Of a stretch of DNA of 64,000 nucleotides, positions 45,896-55,411 are shown one piece after another. Every line of letters begins with the position of its first letter. Position 1 is the stretch's first letter. This DNA comes from CAZUZS01 sp964624795 (GTDB lineage: Bacteria > Calditrichota > Calditrichia > RBG-13-44-9). The stretch spans positions 1-64,000 of the forward strand of contig CAZUZS010000001.1 in assembly GCA_964624795.1 (NCBI GenBank), read 5' to 3'. The notes beneath the pieces were generated by a model. The model worked only from the letters and a program-made list of their open reading frames with translations, was not told the origin of the DNA and did not search any database. The position numbers and the translations under genes are program-made.

Positions 45896-48205
45896 CTAAA
45901 ATATATAGCCCACCGATATATAAAGCTGGCTTCTCTCGGTCCTGCTCCATCCGTACATGAAATGAAGCGGTCCAACCGGTGATGATACCGCCAGACCTGT
46001 AGAAACCCCCGTGATCAGCCCGCGCAGACTGAACTCCCTTTGTTTCGGGAAAATATTTGCGGCGCTCCAGGCGATCTGCCAGTTGAAATGCCGGTAGAAA
46101 TTCCAGCGATACCATATACCCAATTCCAACAGATTATTTCCCCACACTTCATCTCGATGATAACCGGGCAAGCCCAAGGGTCCTCCCAGCCGAAATTCTT
46201 CATAAACTGGAAGCTTGCTTCCGGTTAACCCTACCTGCGAATATACAGTAAAAATGTGATCTTTCCAGGCCAATCCGGTCGCCTGGAAACTCCCTTCAAA
46301 TTTTGTAAATCGAATGTTGCGCTGCCCAACATCAGGAACATGCTCGGCCTGCAAGGAAAGGTAAACTCCGTGCGTAGGGAAATAGCGCGCGTTGCGATTG
46401 TCAAATAACGCTTGTGTAAACAGACTCCAGTACTGGAACGTTTCCGCAGGCAGACGGTCCCGGACGACTTCCCCAAGCCAGCCCCTCTGGCCGCGAAGTC
46501 CGGCAGTGAATAGAAATTTCCGGTACGGCTGTAATCCGAGCGAGAACTGTCCAACCACCCTGTTCAAATCCAGATTGCCGGTTTTCCTGCCGTCAGCATC
46601 GTACAAAAGAGGCCGTCTATCTTCGTAATAAGCCCCGGAATTAAAAATGAAAGGGGTCGAGAAAAATCGGTTATTGGAAATTTCCACGCCGGCCTGCGTG
46701 GCAATTTCCCCGTAGCGAAATAGGGGCATCAGCTGGTAACTCCAGCCAAAAATATTGAACGGCACTATCTGGATAAAAGCACTGAATCCTTCTTCATTGA
46801 TGTAATTTGCTCCCAGGCCAATAATTCGCGGGTACTTTTCGATGTAATGAATATTTACAGCAACCCGCTCTTCACCCGCATTTTTGACTTCCAGCCAGAC
46901 ATTCTGGAACAGCCCGGTTGCATACAAATACTCCAATCCCTGTTGTGCCAATCTAATGTTGAAACGGTCGCCTTTTTTTAGAGGAAAATCGCCCAGAATC
47001 GTTTGGGCAGGGACACTTTTTTGATTAATTACTTCCAGTCTGGCTTTATTTTTCTTCGGTGTAATCATACTCAAATCGGAAATGCGATGTCCGACTACAG
47101 CGATTTCGGTAATTGTGGATTTCCCCAATTCGCTGTTATCGAGATAGTGGCGGGGCATGGGGCGCATAATTCCTTTTCGCTGCAAAAGCGATATTATTTC
47201 CGGCATTTTTTCCATCGTCGCTTTGTACCCGATGTCAATCAATGAATCAAGGCGGCTGTAATTGGTGGAAGAATGTTGTCCTAAATCCGGTTTTATGAGC
47301 ACATCGGCCAACGCCAGATTGGGTTTCTCGAGCGCTTTTATCATGATATCGATGGTGTGATTGGCAACATCCACAATGTTAGAAGGCTCTTTCCCCTGGG
47401 GAAACATTTCCGCCACGTCCACCGCAATGATCACATCGGCGCCCATCTGTTTTGCCACATCCGTCGGCAAAACATCCAACACACCGCCATCCACCATCAA
47501 TTTGTCTTGAAAAAGCGCGGGATAAAAGAGTAAAGGAATCGCCATGCTGGATCGCATCGCCTGCGCAAGGCTGCCTTGCCCCAAGACTTCGCGATTGCCG
47601 GTTGAAACATCTACTGCGATTGCCCGGTAGGGAATGGCGAGACTGTCAAAATTTTCCTTGGCAGCGAAATTGGGCGCTGCTGCCAGCCGGAACAGCTCCT
47701 CGCTGATCCGCTGACCATTATCCAGCCCATAAGGAATAAATATATCCCAAAATTTGAAATGAACCCGCAGAATGGGCTCCATAAGGCCGTATCGCTTGCT
47801 GACCCACATTGCAGTTGGCACCGGTTTTTGGCTGAAAATGGCTACCCAGTCGATCTGCTTCACCAGCCGGCGCAGTGCATCGGCTCCATAACCGGCGGCG
47901 TACAATCCACCAACTATGCTGCCCATACTGGTGCCAGCAATTAAATCGATGGGGATATTATTCTCTTCCAGGGCAAAAAGCACGCCTATGTGCGCCGAAC
48001 CGCGGGCACCACCACCACTGAGTACCAGGCCGACTTTGGGTGTCTTCCCTTCAGCCTTTTGAGTTTCGCCCTGTCCCTGCACATCCGCGCAAAGAATTTG
48101 CCAGGATACCAGCATAAGAAAAACAAGATAAAATTTACTAACCGATCGAAAATCGGGCCGATGAACGTTAGAATACTCTTTCAAAACAAGAGAATCATTT
48201 CTCAT
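45896..48205 (-). CDS. Patatin-like phospholipase with POTRA and outer-membrane barrel (PlpD-like)
   Basis: 769 residues. A signal peptide is at about 22-44. The patatin lipase domain (about 57-260) has the oxyanion motif SGGGARGS, nucleophile GTSMGS (Ser93) and the catalytic dyad Asp239 in VDGG. A POTRA-like module follows (about 360-450), then a C-terminal beta-barrel rich in aromatic alternation (about 455-769) ending in Phe as outer-membrane proteins do. Type Vd autotransporters such as PlpD have this order. It would display or release a phospholipase across the outer membrane. All catalytic residues are present. Confidence 0.92.
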   Translation of the reverse strand: MRNDSLVLKEYSNVHRPDFRSVSKFYLVFLMLVSWQILCADVQGQGETQKAEGKTPKVGLVLSGGGARGSAHIGVLFALEENNIPIDLIAGTSMGSIVGGLYAAGYGADALRRLVKQIDWVAIFSQKPVPTAMWVSKRYGLMEPILRVHFKFWDIFIPYGLDNGQRISEELFRLAAAPNFAAKENFDSLAIPYRAIAVDVSTGNREVLGQGSLAQAMRSSMAIPLLFYPALFQDKLMVDGGVLDVLPTDVAKQMGADVIIAVDVAEMFPQGKEPSNIVDVANHTIDIMIKALEKPNLALADVLIKPDLGQHSSTNYSRLDSLIDIGYKATMEKMPEIISLLQRKGIMRPMPRHYLDNSELGKSTITEIAVVGHRISDLSMITPKKNKARLEVINQKSVPAQTILGDFPLKKGDRFNIRLAQQGLEYLYATGLFQNVWLEVKNAGEERVAVNIHYIEKYPRIIGLGANYINEEGFSAFIQIVPFNIFGWSYQLMPLFRYGEIATQAGVEISNNRFFSTPFIFNSGAYYEDRRPLLYDADGRKTGNLDLNRVVGQFSLGLQPYRKFLFTAGLRGQRGWLGEVVRDRLPAETFQYWSLFTQALFDNRNARYFPTHGVYLSLQAEHVPDVGQRNIRFTKFEGSFQATGLAWKDHIFTVYSQVGLTGSKLPVYEEFRLGGPLGLPGYHRDEVWGNNLLELGIWYRWNFYRHFNWQIAWSAANIFPKQREFSLRGLITGVSTGLAVSSPVGPLHFMYGWSRTERSQLYISVGYIF

Positions 48206-48359
48206 AAAATTACCGCCTGAGTTTCTTTTGGCAACAACAAGACAGTCTGTAAAGGTAATTCAACAACTCCGAAATGCTAATTTACGATTTCGAAATTAAA
48301 TTTGCCAGATTTTCTTTGGCGGCGCTCAAAAATGAAGAAAAATGGGGTGGCGAATCCTG

Positions 48360-49136
48360 CTATTTATTGCCGGAAATCAAAACCAGATTGTTTGATCTGT
48401 TTTCTTCATACGGTTCGAATTCCATATCTCCGAAAACCTCGGGGTGGCCAAATCCAGTTCTGCGCAGGGCAGATTCAAGTTCCTCAATCATGTATGGGTG
48501 CAATTGCGTGCTCAACAAACGATGGCCGGGCTTTTCTCCGCTCCAATCGATGGAAAGCACATTAAATCGAATATTATCTGGGAGGAAATCGTAAAACCTG
48601 ACAAACTCCCGGTTGGCATGACGGTTAACAGCAACAACCCTGTTCTTTTCCCTCAGAATTTTGTGGTAGTTCAATATTTGGATAATCAATCGGCCGCCGG
48701 GCTGCAGCATGTGGTTGAAGCCCGATAATGTTTTGTCTAAATCCTCGTTGCTCAGCAGGTGCGGCAGGGAATTCCCCAGGCAGAGAATGGTGTCGAATTT
48801 TTCGGATGTCTTTTTATCAAGCTCCTGCATGGAAGCAGTGATCCAGCGAATCGCGACCTCATTCTCCTTCGCATGATGCCGGGCGCTTTCAATCATTGCC
48901 GGCGAAATATCGGCTCCCACGACATGCCGTCCCATCTGCGCCAGGACTATAGCATGAATCCCGGTGCCGCAAGCCGCATCCAGCACCGATTCCATCCGAT
49001 AACGCTGCGTCCATTTTTCCCAGCTTTCCTTCTCTTTTTCCAGACGGGTTGAAAAACGGGTCATCTCATCGTAATCGGACGCCAGCTCTTCATAGAATTG
49101 AAGCCCATCCGGAAAATTGGTTTTTTGTTTATGCAT
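48360..49136 (-). CDS. Class I SAM-dependent methyltransferase
   Basis: 258 residues. Motif I is VLDAACGTGIHA (51-62), acidic post-I VVGADISPAMI, then FDTILCLGNSLPHL and MLQPGGRLIIQILN. The N-terminus (FYEELASDYDEMTRF) resembles glycine/sarcosine N-methyltransferase-like proteins, so an amine substrate is plausible but unproven. It is the third methyltransferase within 8 kb; the three are not closely similar outside the SAM-binding motifs. A 150-bp gap separates it from the patatin-type gene downstream. Confidence 0.88.
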   Translation of the reverse strand: MHKQKTNFPDGLQFYEELASDYDEMTRFSTRLEKEKESWEKWTQRYRMESVLDAACGTGIHAIVLAQMGRHVVGADISPAMIESARHHAKENEVAIRWITASMQELDKKTSEKFDTILCLGNSLPHLLSNEDLDKTLSGFNHMLQPGGRLIIQILNYHKILREKNRVVAVNRHANREFVRFYDFLPDNIRFNVLSIDWSGEKPGHRLLSTQLHPYMIEELESALRRTGFGHPEVFGDMEFEPYEENRSNNLVLISGNK

Positions 49137-49339
49137 ACGGTATCCTGCAAATCTTTAAAGCATGATTTTTTGAGGAGCGGGTGGAGTGGCGGAGTAATAG
49201 AATGACGGATTGCCGGGTAATGAATTCACTCTTGTCCATCTTGATCGCTTGCCACACACTCAAATCTCCGGTTCTCTGTTTAGCCAAATTGAATCCGAGT
49301 TTCACCCCACCAGCGTCCACAAGGCAGTGCTCTTTTCCC

Positions 49340-50545
49340 TCATCGGGAGTCCGCTTTCGATGCGCCGGGCAGCGGCGGGTAACCCTGGTAATCCGGAACA
49401 TGCCCCCGGTTATGAAAATATGCCGGATCGCTCAGGTGCCGGATATGATACTTGTATTCCTTTGTGGAAATGCTGTTCTGCCAAAATCCGGTAAGACGGG
49501 CGATAGTCATTCCCAGCAGGAAAATCAGTACAATTGCCAAAGCATAAACCTTGCGCGGAATTTTTACCTTTTTCTTTGTGAGGGAAAGAAACAGGGTGTC
49601 CTTTACCGGGCAGGCATCCACGCAAGCCAGGCAGGTGTGGCACTCATCCGAAAACACAGTCTTGGCCGTATCCACCTTAATTTTAGATGGGCACGCCCGA
49701 TTGCACTTCCCGCAATCGATGCACGAGACCGGATCACGGTGAATCTTGAACGGGCTGAGCCAACTGACGGCACCGAGCAGACCACCGTAGGGGCAAAGGT
49801 AGCGGCACCAGAAATAAGGCACCGCAACCGAAAGGACGACCAGCGCAAACAACACCCAGAAGGTGAAGGATGACATACCGGCAAAAAACAACAGCATTTT
49901 GATGTCGGCAACTTTATTGTATGGACTGTAAATAAACCTGTGAAGGTCGATCAAATTCATCTGTACAAAAACCGCAAAAATAAAGAAGAACATCAGCAGG
50001 TATTTCAAGCTGCGCAGTGGGTAATCCAGCCAGCGAGGTAGATAATGCTGGCGGTCGAACAGTTTGATGTGAAGCTTTGCAAGATATTCGGACAGCAGGC
50101 CGATTGGGCAAACCCAACTGCAGAATCCCTTTTTCAGTAAAAGCGTAATTGCAAGGATGACAAGCAGGATCACCAGCGCAGCCGGGTGGATGGTGTTGAA
50201 AATGCCGGTGAGCAGCCAGTAGCGCAGGCTGATTAGCGCGCTAATGGGCAAAAAAGCCTCGACGCCCGGTGGCCGTGAAATGACACTTTCCGAGCCACTC
50301 TGCAACTGATGAACAAAGATCGTAAATTCGACCCCAATCCAGGCGGTCACCAGCAGAAATCCCCACTGGATCAACTTCCGGTATGGTTGGATATTAAACT
50401 TCTCTGCACGGATATATTTCCGGCCAACGCCTGCCGGGCTTGTCGTTTGTTTGGTTGATGCTTCTTTTAATTCAACTGGCATATCCAAAGACTCTGTTCG
50501 TGATTTCAAAATTCTGTTTTGCCCGCTGGTTGCGGTGTCCCTCAC
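49340..50545 (-). CDS. Polyferredoxin membrane protein, NapH/CcoG-like 4Fe-4S binding
   Basis: About 401 residues from GTG 50545; an ATG at 50482 (MPVELKEAS) is an alternative and neither has a clear ribosome-binding site. Several TM helices carry the conserved motifs CSWVCPIG and CRYLCPYG. Two ferredoxin-type clusters follow (CIDCGKCNRACP and CHTCLACVDACP), then a last TM and a polar tail. Such proteins pass electrons between the quinone pool and periplasmic or cytoplasmic enzymes. It is 10 bp downstream of the Rrf2 gene in the same direction, so probably regulated by it, and may serve the divergent molybdenum enzyme (inference). Confidence 0.9.
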   Translation of the reverse strand: MRDTATSGQNRILKSRTESLDMPVELKEASTKQTTSPAGVGRKYIRAEKFNIQPYRKLIQWGFLLVTAWIGVEFTIFVHQLQSGSESVISRPPGVEAFLPISALISLRYWLLTGIFNTIHPAALVILLVILAITLLLKKGFCSWVCPIGLLSEYLAKLHIKLFDRQHYLPRWLDYPLRSLKYLLMFFFIFAVFVQMNLIDLHRFIYSPYNKVADIKMLLFFAGMSSFTFWVLFALVVLSVAVPYFWCRYLCPYGGLLGAVSWLSPFKIHRDPVSCIDCGKCNRACPSKIKVDTAKTVFSDECHTCLACVDACPVKDTLFLSLTKKKVKIPRKVYALAIVLIFLLGMTIARLTGFWQNSISTKEYKYHIRHLSDPAYFHNRGHVPDYQGYPPLPGASKADSR

Positions 50546-50555
50546 CCCATTAAAT

Positions 50556-50996
50556 TCAGGTAACCAAATCCGTGATTCGAAAACGATTCTCTTTTATTTT
50601 GCGGGCCAACTCCTCCAGTGTCGCGTTAGCAAAAATGTTCTGAACGTCGGAACGTGCCGCAGCCCATTTCTCATGAAGAGGACAGGGATTCACGTCACTG
50701 CAGCGATCAAGCCCCAGCAGGCATTTCTGAAAAAGATCCGGCCCGTCAATCGCCAGAACGACATCCAAAATTGTGATGGAACCTGCCGGCCTGGCCAACG
50801 CCACTCCCCCGTTCGGGCCGCGAAACGAATTCATCAAATTTTCCTGTGTAAGAATCTGCAAAATCTTGGTGAGAAAATGAAAGGAGATGTTCAGCCCGTC
50901 CGATATTTCGCGAATGGGGACAAACTGTTTTTCCGTCTGTGCCGCTACATAAAGCGCGGCACGAAGTCCGTAATTACATGTTTTCGAGAGCACCAT
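50556..50996 (-). CDS. Rrf2-family Fe-S transcriptional regulator
   Basis: 146 residues. A winged helix-turn-helix is at the N-terminus (CNYGLRAALYVA, then LTKILQILTQENLM and FRGPNGGVALARP). Three Cys, C92, C99 and C105 (KCLLGLDRCSDVNPCPLHE), form a potential [2Fe-2S] or [4Fe-4S] ligand set as in IscR/NsrR relatives, so it likely senses redox, nitric oxide or Fe-S status. It heads the transcription unit with the polyferredoxin gene and is divergent from the molybdenum hydroxylase. A perfect palindrome 15 bp upstream of its start is the likely operator. Confidence 0.93.
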   Translation of the reverse strand: MVLSKTCNYGLRAALYVAAQTEKQFVPIREISDGLNISFHFLTKILQILTQENLMNSFRGPNGGVALARPAGSITILDVVLAIDGPDLFQKCLLGLDRCSDVNPCPLHEKWAAARSDVQNIFANATLEELARKIKENRFRITDLVT

Positions 50997-51010
50997 AATC
51001 TTTTTCCATA

Positions 51011-51032
51011 TTTAAGACTCTTTTGTCTTAAA
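51011..51032. promoter_or_regulatory. Candidate Rrf2 operator
   Basis: TTTAAGAC-TCTTTT-GTCTTAAA is a perfect inverted repeat with 8-bp arms and a 6-bp spacer, 14 bp upstream of the Rrf2 start. Size and AT-rich arms fit dimeric Rrf2 operators. Binding would make the regulator autoregulated. The divergent operon's promoter lies about 125 bp further away. Confidence 0.65.
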
Positions 51033-51155
51033 ATAAGCGATCTCAATCATTTTTCCAAGAACAAATTAGAAATCATGTCGGGACCTTCTAATGCGGATTA
51101 GGGGTTACTTCATTCAAAACGAGCTGCAATATTTTCATAATTTCCTACAATCTTC

Positions 51156-51183
51156 TTGACATTTTTAAATAACGTTATAAATT
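51156..51183 (+). promoter_or_regulatory. Sigma-70-like promoter of the molybdenum hydroxylase operon
   Basis: TTGACA (51156-51161) is a perfect -35; the best -10 candidates are TAAATT (spacer 16) or the overlapping TATAAA (spacer 14). It is about 120 bp upstream of the first gene of the operon. The -10 is ambiguous. Confidence 0.45.
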
Positions 51184-51304
51184 ATACGAGCCGCATTGCT
51201 GTTTGGCAAAAATGCTTTTCTATTTTTCGAACATCATTTTGGCTTTGGTATTACCATAAGTTTCACAATATTCCGCATGACATCGATTTAAAGGAGACTT
51301 GTGT

Positions 51305-51919
51305 ATGAAAGAAAAGTCAAAACCACGGTCTATCTCACGCCGCAAATTTCTAAAGGATCTTGGAACAGGGGTGGCGGGAAGCGCAGTGATCATTAAAAGC
51401 ATTCACGCGTCTCCCCAGGGGGAAAAACCGCGTGCCGCTGCCGGCCATCAGAAGAATCGTGTTCCGCTTTCCCTGACAGTGAACGGAAAAACGGTGGAAG
51501 TGCAAGTGGAATCGCAAACCACGCTTGCCGAGCTCCTGCGCAATCATCTGCAACTGGCCGGGACGAAGGTGGTGTGTAATCACGGCGAGTGCGGTGCCTG
51601 CACGGTGTTGATGAACGGAAAAGCAGTTTACTCTTGCCACATATTAGCGCTGGATGCAGCCGGATCGGAGATTGTCACGGTGGAAGGATTGTTGACCGGT
51701 GAAAAACTGCATCCCATCCAGGAAGCGTTTGTCGAGCACGATGGCCTGCAGTGCGGTTTTTGCACACCGGGACAGATCATGTCTGCGCAGGCGCTCTTGC
51801 TGGAAAATCCACATCCTACCCGCGATGAGGTTCTGGTCGGTATGTCCGGCAACCTCTGCCGATGCGCCGCCTACCCCAACATTATCAAATCGGTGCTGGC
51901 AGCCGCCGAGGCCAAATAA
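51305..51919 (+). CDS. Xanthine-dehydrogenase-family [2Fe-2S] subunit with Tat signal
   Basis: 204 residues. The start is ATG 51305 with AAGGAG eight bases upstream; an in-frame TTG at 51299 is less likely. The twin-arginine signal SRRKFLKDLG (Arg12, Arg13) and a hydrophobic stretch send the enzyme to the periplasm as a folded complex. A plant-type ferredoxin domain has C91, C96, C99, C111; the helical [2Fe-2S] domain has C150, C153, C185, C187. First gene of the operon; gene order 2Fe-2S, Mo, FAD differs from paoABC. The other two subunits have no signal and would hitchhike. Confidence 0.95.
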   Translation: MKEKSKPRSISRRKFLKDLGTGVAGSAVIIKSIHASPQGEKPRAAAGHQKNRVPLSLTVNGKTVEVQVESQTTLAELLRNHLQLAGTKVVCNHGECGACTVLMNGKAVYSCHILALDAAGSEIVTVEGLLTGEKLHPIQEAFVEHDGLQCGFCTPGQIMSAQALLLENPHPTRDEVLVGMSGNLCRCAAYPNIIKSVLAAAEAK

Positions 51920-51967
51920 TCAACAGATTTTTAAGCAACCAATCCATGAAATAGCGGAGGAAGATTC

Positions 51968-54265
51968 ATGCCTTCCCGAAAAATAGTCAAATCCAAATAT
52001 TTTTTTGAAGATGAGCTGGTTGAATCGCTGGCGGAAGTATCGACCGAGCAAAACAAGTTCTGGCCGGATAATAGCAAGCTCAAAGTAGTTGGCAATCCGG
52101 TTCCCCGGATCGATGGCTATGACAAAACCAGTGGAACAGCCAGATATACTTTTGACATCCAACCGAAACATGTGGTTTATGCCCGAACACTGCGTTGTCC
52201 CCTGCCCCACGCCAGGATAAAAAAAATCGATACAAGCAAAGCCTTGCAGCTCGATGGTGTCTTATCTATCCTGACCCATGAAAATGCCCCCAAAATCAAG
52301 TGGTATTACACCAGCTTTCTGTTCGATCCGCACCTTCGCTACGAAGGGGACGAGTTGGCCTGCGTGGCCGCTGAGAAGGAGGAAATCGCGGAGCGGGCAA
52401 TGAATTTAATTGATGTGGAATATGAAAGCCTTCCTTTTGTGACGGATCCTGGTGAAGCAATGAAGGCGGACGCCCCAAAGCTCTATGAATCGGGAAATAT
52501 CGTCAATGGAAAGCCCAATATTTACGAGCGGGGGGATGTGGAAAAAGGCTTCGCCGAAGCCGATGCAGTTGTGGAGGACACGTTCACCACGCAAGTCGTA
52601 GTTCACAATCCCACCGAGGCGCACTGCAGCGTGGTAAACTGGGATGGCGATCAACTGACCGTCTGGGATTCCACGCAGGGCGTGTTTCATGTTCGGGACA
52701 GCGTGGCAGAAAGTCTGAATATGCCGCAAAGCAGCGTGCGGGTGATTAAGAAATACATGGGCGGCGGATTTGGCAGCAAGCTGGAAGCCGGAAAGTACAC
52801 GGTGATGGCAGCGCTGATTTCCCGCAAAATCGGACGACCGGTTAAGATTACCCTGGATCGCAGAGAAATGAATCTGGCGGTGGGCAATCGCCCGGACTCC
52901 ACCCAGAAGCTAAAATTTGGCGCCAAAAAAGACGGCACTCTTACCGCCATGCATCACTATTCGTACGGTGCGGTCGGTGCCTACCCAAACGGCGCCGGCT
53001 GCAGTTGGCCGCTTCGCCTCATCTACAACTGCCCAAATGTCAGAACTGAAGAATACAGTGTCTATATCAATGCCGGAAGAGCGCGGGCATTCAGGGCGCC
53101 AGGCTTTGTGCAGGGCGTTTTTGCGCTGGACTCCATGATAGACGAATTAGCCGAAAAAATTGGCATGGATCCGCTGGATTTCAGACTAAAAAATTATGCA
53201 GAAATCGACCCTGTTGAAAAGATTCCTTATACCAGCAAACTGCTGAAGGAAGCATATCTGCAGGGTGCTGAAGCAATCGGCTGGAAGAGCCGCCGTAATC
53301 CGGCCGGTGCGGACAAAGGCTACTTGAAACGGGGCATTGGTATGGCATCGCAAATTTGGTGGGGTGGCGGCGACCCGCCGGCATACGCCACGCTGAAAAT
53401 GAACCGGGACGGCAGTGTACAGGTGCTGGCGGGAACGCAGGATTTGGGAACCGGCACTTACACTTTTATCGCGCAGGTGGCAGCGGAGGTACTGGAGATT
53501 CCAATGAACCGGGTGCAGGTATTGCTGGGCGATACGGCCGCCTGCCCTTATGGTCCGAGCAGCGGCGGCAGCACAACGGCGCCCTCGGTTTCTCCGGCAG
53601 TGCGCGATGCCGCTGAGCAGATGAAAGCCAAACTGGTTTCCGGTGCGGCGGCAATTTTGGAAATGCCCGAGGATAAATTGAGTTACAAAGATGGCATGAT
53701 CAGCTCGGTGGACAATCCGCAAAAATTGATAAAGATAGAGGAAGTAATACAGAAATTAGATGAAAATGTGCTGGTAACCACCGGCGCCCGCAATGCCAAT
53801 CCGGACGGTTATGCCATCAAGACATTTGGTGCCCAGTTTGCAGAGGTGGAAGTAGATACCGATACCGGCAAGGTTCGGGTGCTGAGAATCGTGGCAGCCC
53901 ACGACATCGGCCGGGTGCTCAACCGCAAAACGATGGAAAACCAATTCCACGGCGGCATCATGCAGGGTTTAAGCTTCGCGCTGATGGAAGAGCGGGTCCT
54001 GGACAGCAATACCGGCAAGGTGCTGAATACTAATTTCCACGACTACAAAATTCCAACCATCATGGATACACCGGATATCAAAGTGATCATTGTCAGTGAA
54101 GGGGATTCGATGATCAGCAATACCGGAGTGAAGGGCTGTGGCGAGCCGGCCATTATTCCCACCGCTGGCGCGATTGCCAATGCTGTTTATAACGCTATCG
54201 GCGTGCGGATAAAAAGCCTGCCAATTACGCCGGATAAGGTGCTTCAGGCGCTTTACAAAGCATAG
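51968..54265 (+). CDS. Xanthine-dehydrogenase-family molybdopterin-binding subunit
   Basis: 765 residues, the usual length for a separate catalytic subunit. It contains an aldehyde oxidase/xanthine dehydrogenase hammerhead region (GTARYTFDIQPKHVVYART), the Mo-cofactor-binding motif MGGGFGSKLE, the segment ARAFRAPGF, and GSTTAPSVSPAVRDA. The conserved catalytic Glu726 is in GVKGCGEPAIIP. It hydroxylates an aldehyde or N-heterocycle with water as oxygen source; substrate unknown. No signal peptide, so export depends on the Tat-tagged partner. It follows that gene by 48 bp with a ribosome-binding site (GGAGG). Confidence 0.95.
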   Translation: MPSRKIVKSKYFFEDELVESLAEVSTEQNKFWPDNSKLKVVGNPVPRIDGYDKTSGTARYTFDIQPKHVVYARTLRCPLPHARIKKIDTSKALQLDGVLSILTHENAPKIKWYYTSFLFDPHLRYEGDELACVAAEKEEIAERAMNLIDVEYESLPFVTDPGEAMKADAPKLYESGNIVNGKPNIYERGDVEKGFAEADAVVEDTFTTQVVVHNPTEAHCSVVNWDGDQLTVWDSTQGVFHVRDSVAESLNMPQSSVRVIKKYMGGGFGSKLEAGKYTVMAALISRKIGRPVKITLDRREMNLAVGNRPDSTQKLKFGAKKDGTLTAMHHYSYGAVGAYPNGAGCSWPLRLIYNCPNVRTEEYSVYINAGRARAFRAPGFVQGVFALDSMIDELAEKIGMDPLDFRLKNYAEIDPVEKIPYTSKLLKEAYLQGAEAIGWKSRRNPAGADKGYLKRGIGMASQIWWGGGDPPAYATLKMNRDGSVQVLAGTQDLGTGTYTFIAQVAAEVLEIPMNRVQVLLGDTAACPYGPSSGGSTTAPSVSPAVRDAAEQMKAKLVSGAAAILEMPEDKLSYKDGMISSVDNPQKLIKIEEVIQKLDENVLVTTGARNANPDGYAIKTFGAQFAEVEVDTDTGKVRVLRIVAAHDIGRVLNRKTMENQFHGGIMQGLSFALMEERVLDSNTGKVLNTNFHDYKIPTIMDTPDIKVIIVSEGDSMISNTGVKGCGEPAIIPTAGAIANAVYNAIGVRIKSLPITPDKVLQALYKA

Positions 54266-54341
54266 GGAAATAGAATGTTCGAAATATGGAAAATTTGATA
54301 TACTGCAAAACAATTAGGATAAGTTAAAGCGGGAGTTTGAA

Positions 54342-55334
54342 ATGAAGAACTTTGAATACCTGCAACCAAAAACCATAGAAGACGCTTCGCAGCAGTTGGG
54401 AAATGACTGGATCACCTCGCTGCCTTATGCCGGAGGTACCGACCTTTTGGGCTTGGTCAAAGACCGGGTCGAGATCCCGGAAAAGCTGGTCAACCTGAAA
54501 TTGCTTCCTGGGATGGACAGCATCGAATACACTCCCGGCAAAGGACTGCACGTGGGTGCGCTGGTGAAACTTTCTCAAATCGCGGCAGACACACGAATAA
54601 AGGAGAAATACCCGGTTCTGGCGCAGGCTGCCTTGGAAGTAGGCTCACCCCAATTGAGAAACTTGGGAACGCTGGGCGGCAACCTGTGTCAGCGTCCGCG
54701 CTGCTGGTATTTCCGGGGCGATTTTCACTGCCTTCGGAAAGGCGGCGATATGTGCTACGCGGTGGATGGCGAGAACAAATATCATTGCATCATCGGTGGC
54801 GGTCCCTGTTTTATTGTTCACCCATCGGATACTGCGGTAGCGCTGCTGGCGTTGAATGCCAAAGTCACCATCGCTGCCGGCGAAAAGAGCCGGCAAATTC
54901 CGCTGAAAGATTTTTTTATCCTGCCGGAAACGGATGTCACGAGAGAGAATGTTTTGAAACCGGGAGAAATTCTCACTGAAGTATTGGTGCCCGATTTGCC
55001 GCCCGGTACAAGAAGCACCTATCTGAAATTTACCGAACGGGAAGTGTGGGATTTCTCGGTGGTTAGCGTTGCTGCAGTGATACAGAAATCCGGCAGTCAG
55101 ATTCGCGCCGGCAGGGTGGCGTTTGGAGGGGTGGCGCCGGCACCCTGGCTGGAAGAAAAAATCAGCGGCTCGCTGACCGGATTGATGTTGGATGAGAAAA
55201 AGATTACCGATCTCGCAGGAAAAGCATTCGCCGATGCGACACCATTGGAAGAAAATGCCTACAAAATTCCATTGGCCCGCAACCTCCTCAAACGGGTGCT
55301 GGTCAATCTGACAACAGCCTGGATTAAAAAATAA
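54342..55334 (+). CDS. Xanthine-dehydrogenase-family FAD subunit with Cys-rich insert
   Basis: 330 residues. FAD-binding motifs are YAGGTDLLGLVK (29-40) and LGTLGGNLCQ (108-117). A CO-dehydrogenase-flavoprotein C-terminal domain follows. Between them an insert has Cys116, 121, 130, 138, 149 and 156 (LCQRPRCWYFRGDFHC). Some family members, including PaoB of Escherichia coli, carry a [4Fe-4S] cluster in this region, so an extra cluster is likely. The sequence QRPRCWYFR is typical of that type. Electrons would pass from Mo through the 2Fe-2S clusters to FAD or to another acceptor. Confidence 0.93.
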   Translation: MKNFEYLQPKTIEDASQQLGNDWITSLPYAGGTDLLGLVKDRVEIPEKLVNLKLLPGMDSIEYTPGKGLHVGALVKLSQIAADTRIKEKYPVLAQAALEVGSPQLRNLGTLGGNLCQRPRCWYFRGDFHCLRKGGDMCYAVDGENKYHCIIGGGPCFIVHPSDTAVALLALNAKVTIAAGEKSRQIPLKDFFILPETDVTRENVLKPGEILTEVLVPDLPPGTRSTYLKFTEREVWDFSVVSVAAVIQKSGSQIRAGRVAFGGVAPAPWLEEKISGSLTGLMLDEKKITDLAGKAFADATPLEENAYKIPLARNLLKRVLVNLTTAWIKK

Positions 55335-55367
55335 CGAGGCACGATCAGATCGCGCCCCGCTTTTTCT
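55335..55367. terminator. Likely bidirectional terminator between convergent operons
   Basis: CGAGGCACGATC-A-GATCGCGCCCCG forms a 12-bp stem with two imperfect positions. On the plus strand it is followed by CTTTTTCTT. Read on the minus strand the two imperfect positions are G-U pairs and the hairpin is followed by TTATTTTTT. It lies just after the FAD-subunit stop and about 50 bp after the stop of the convergent lipoprotein gene. Confidence 0.7.
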
Positions 55368-55411
55368 TCCCTGCTCTCAGAAATCCTTCCCTAGATTTTT
55401 TTCGAATATTA

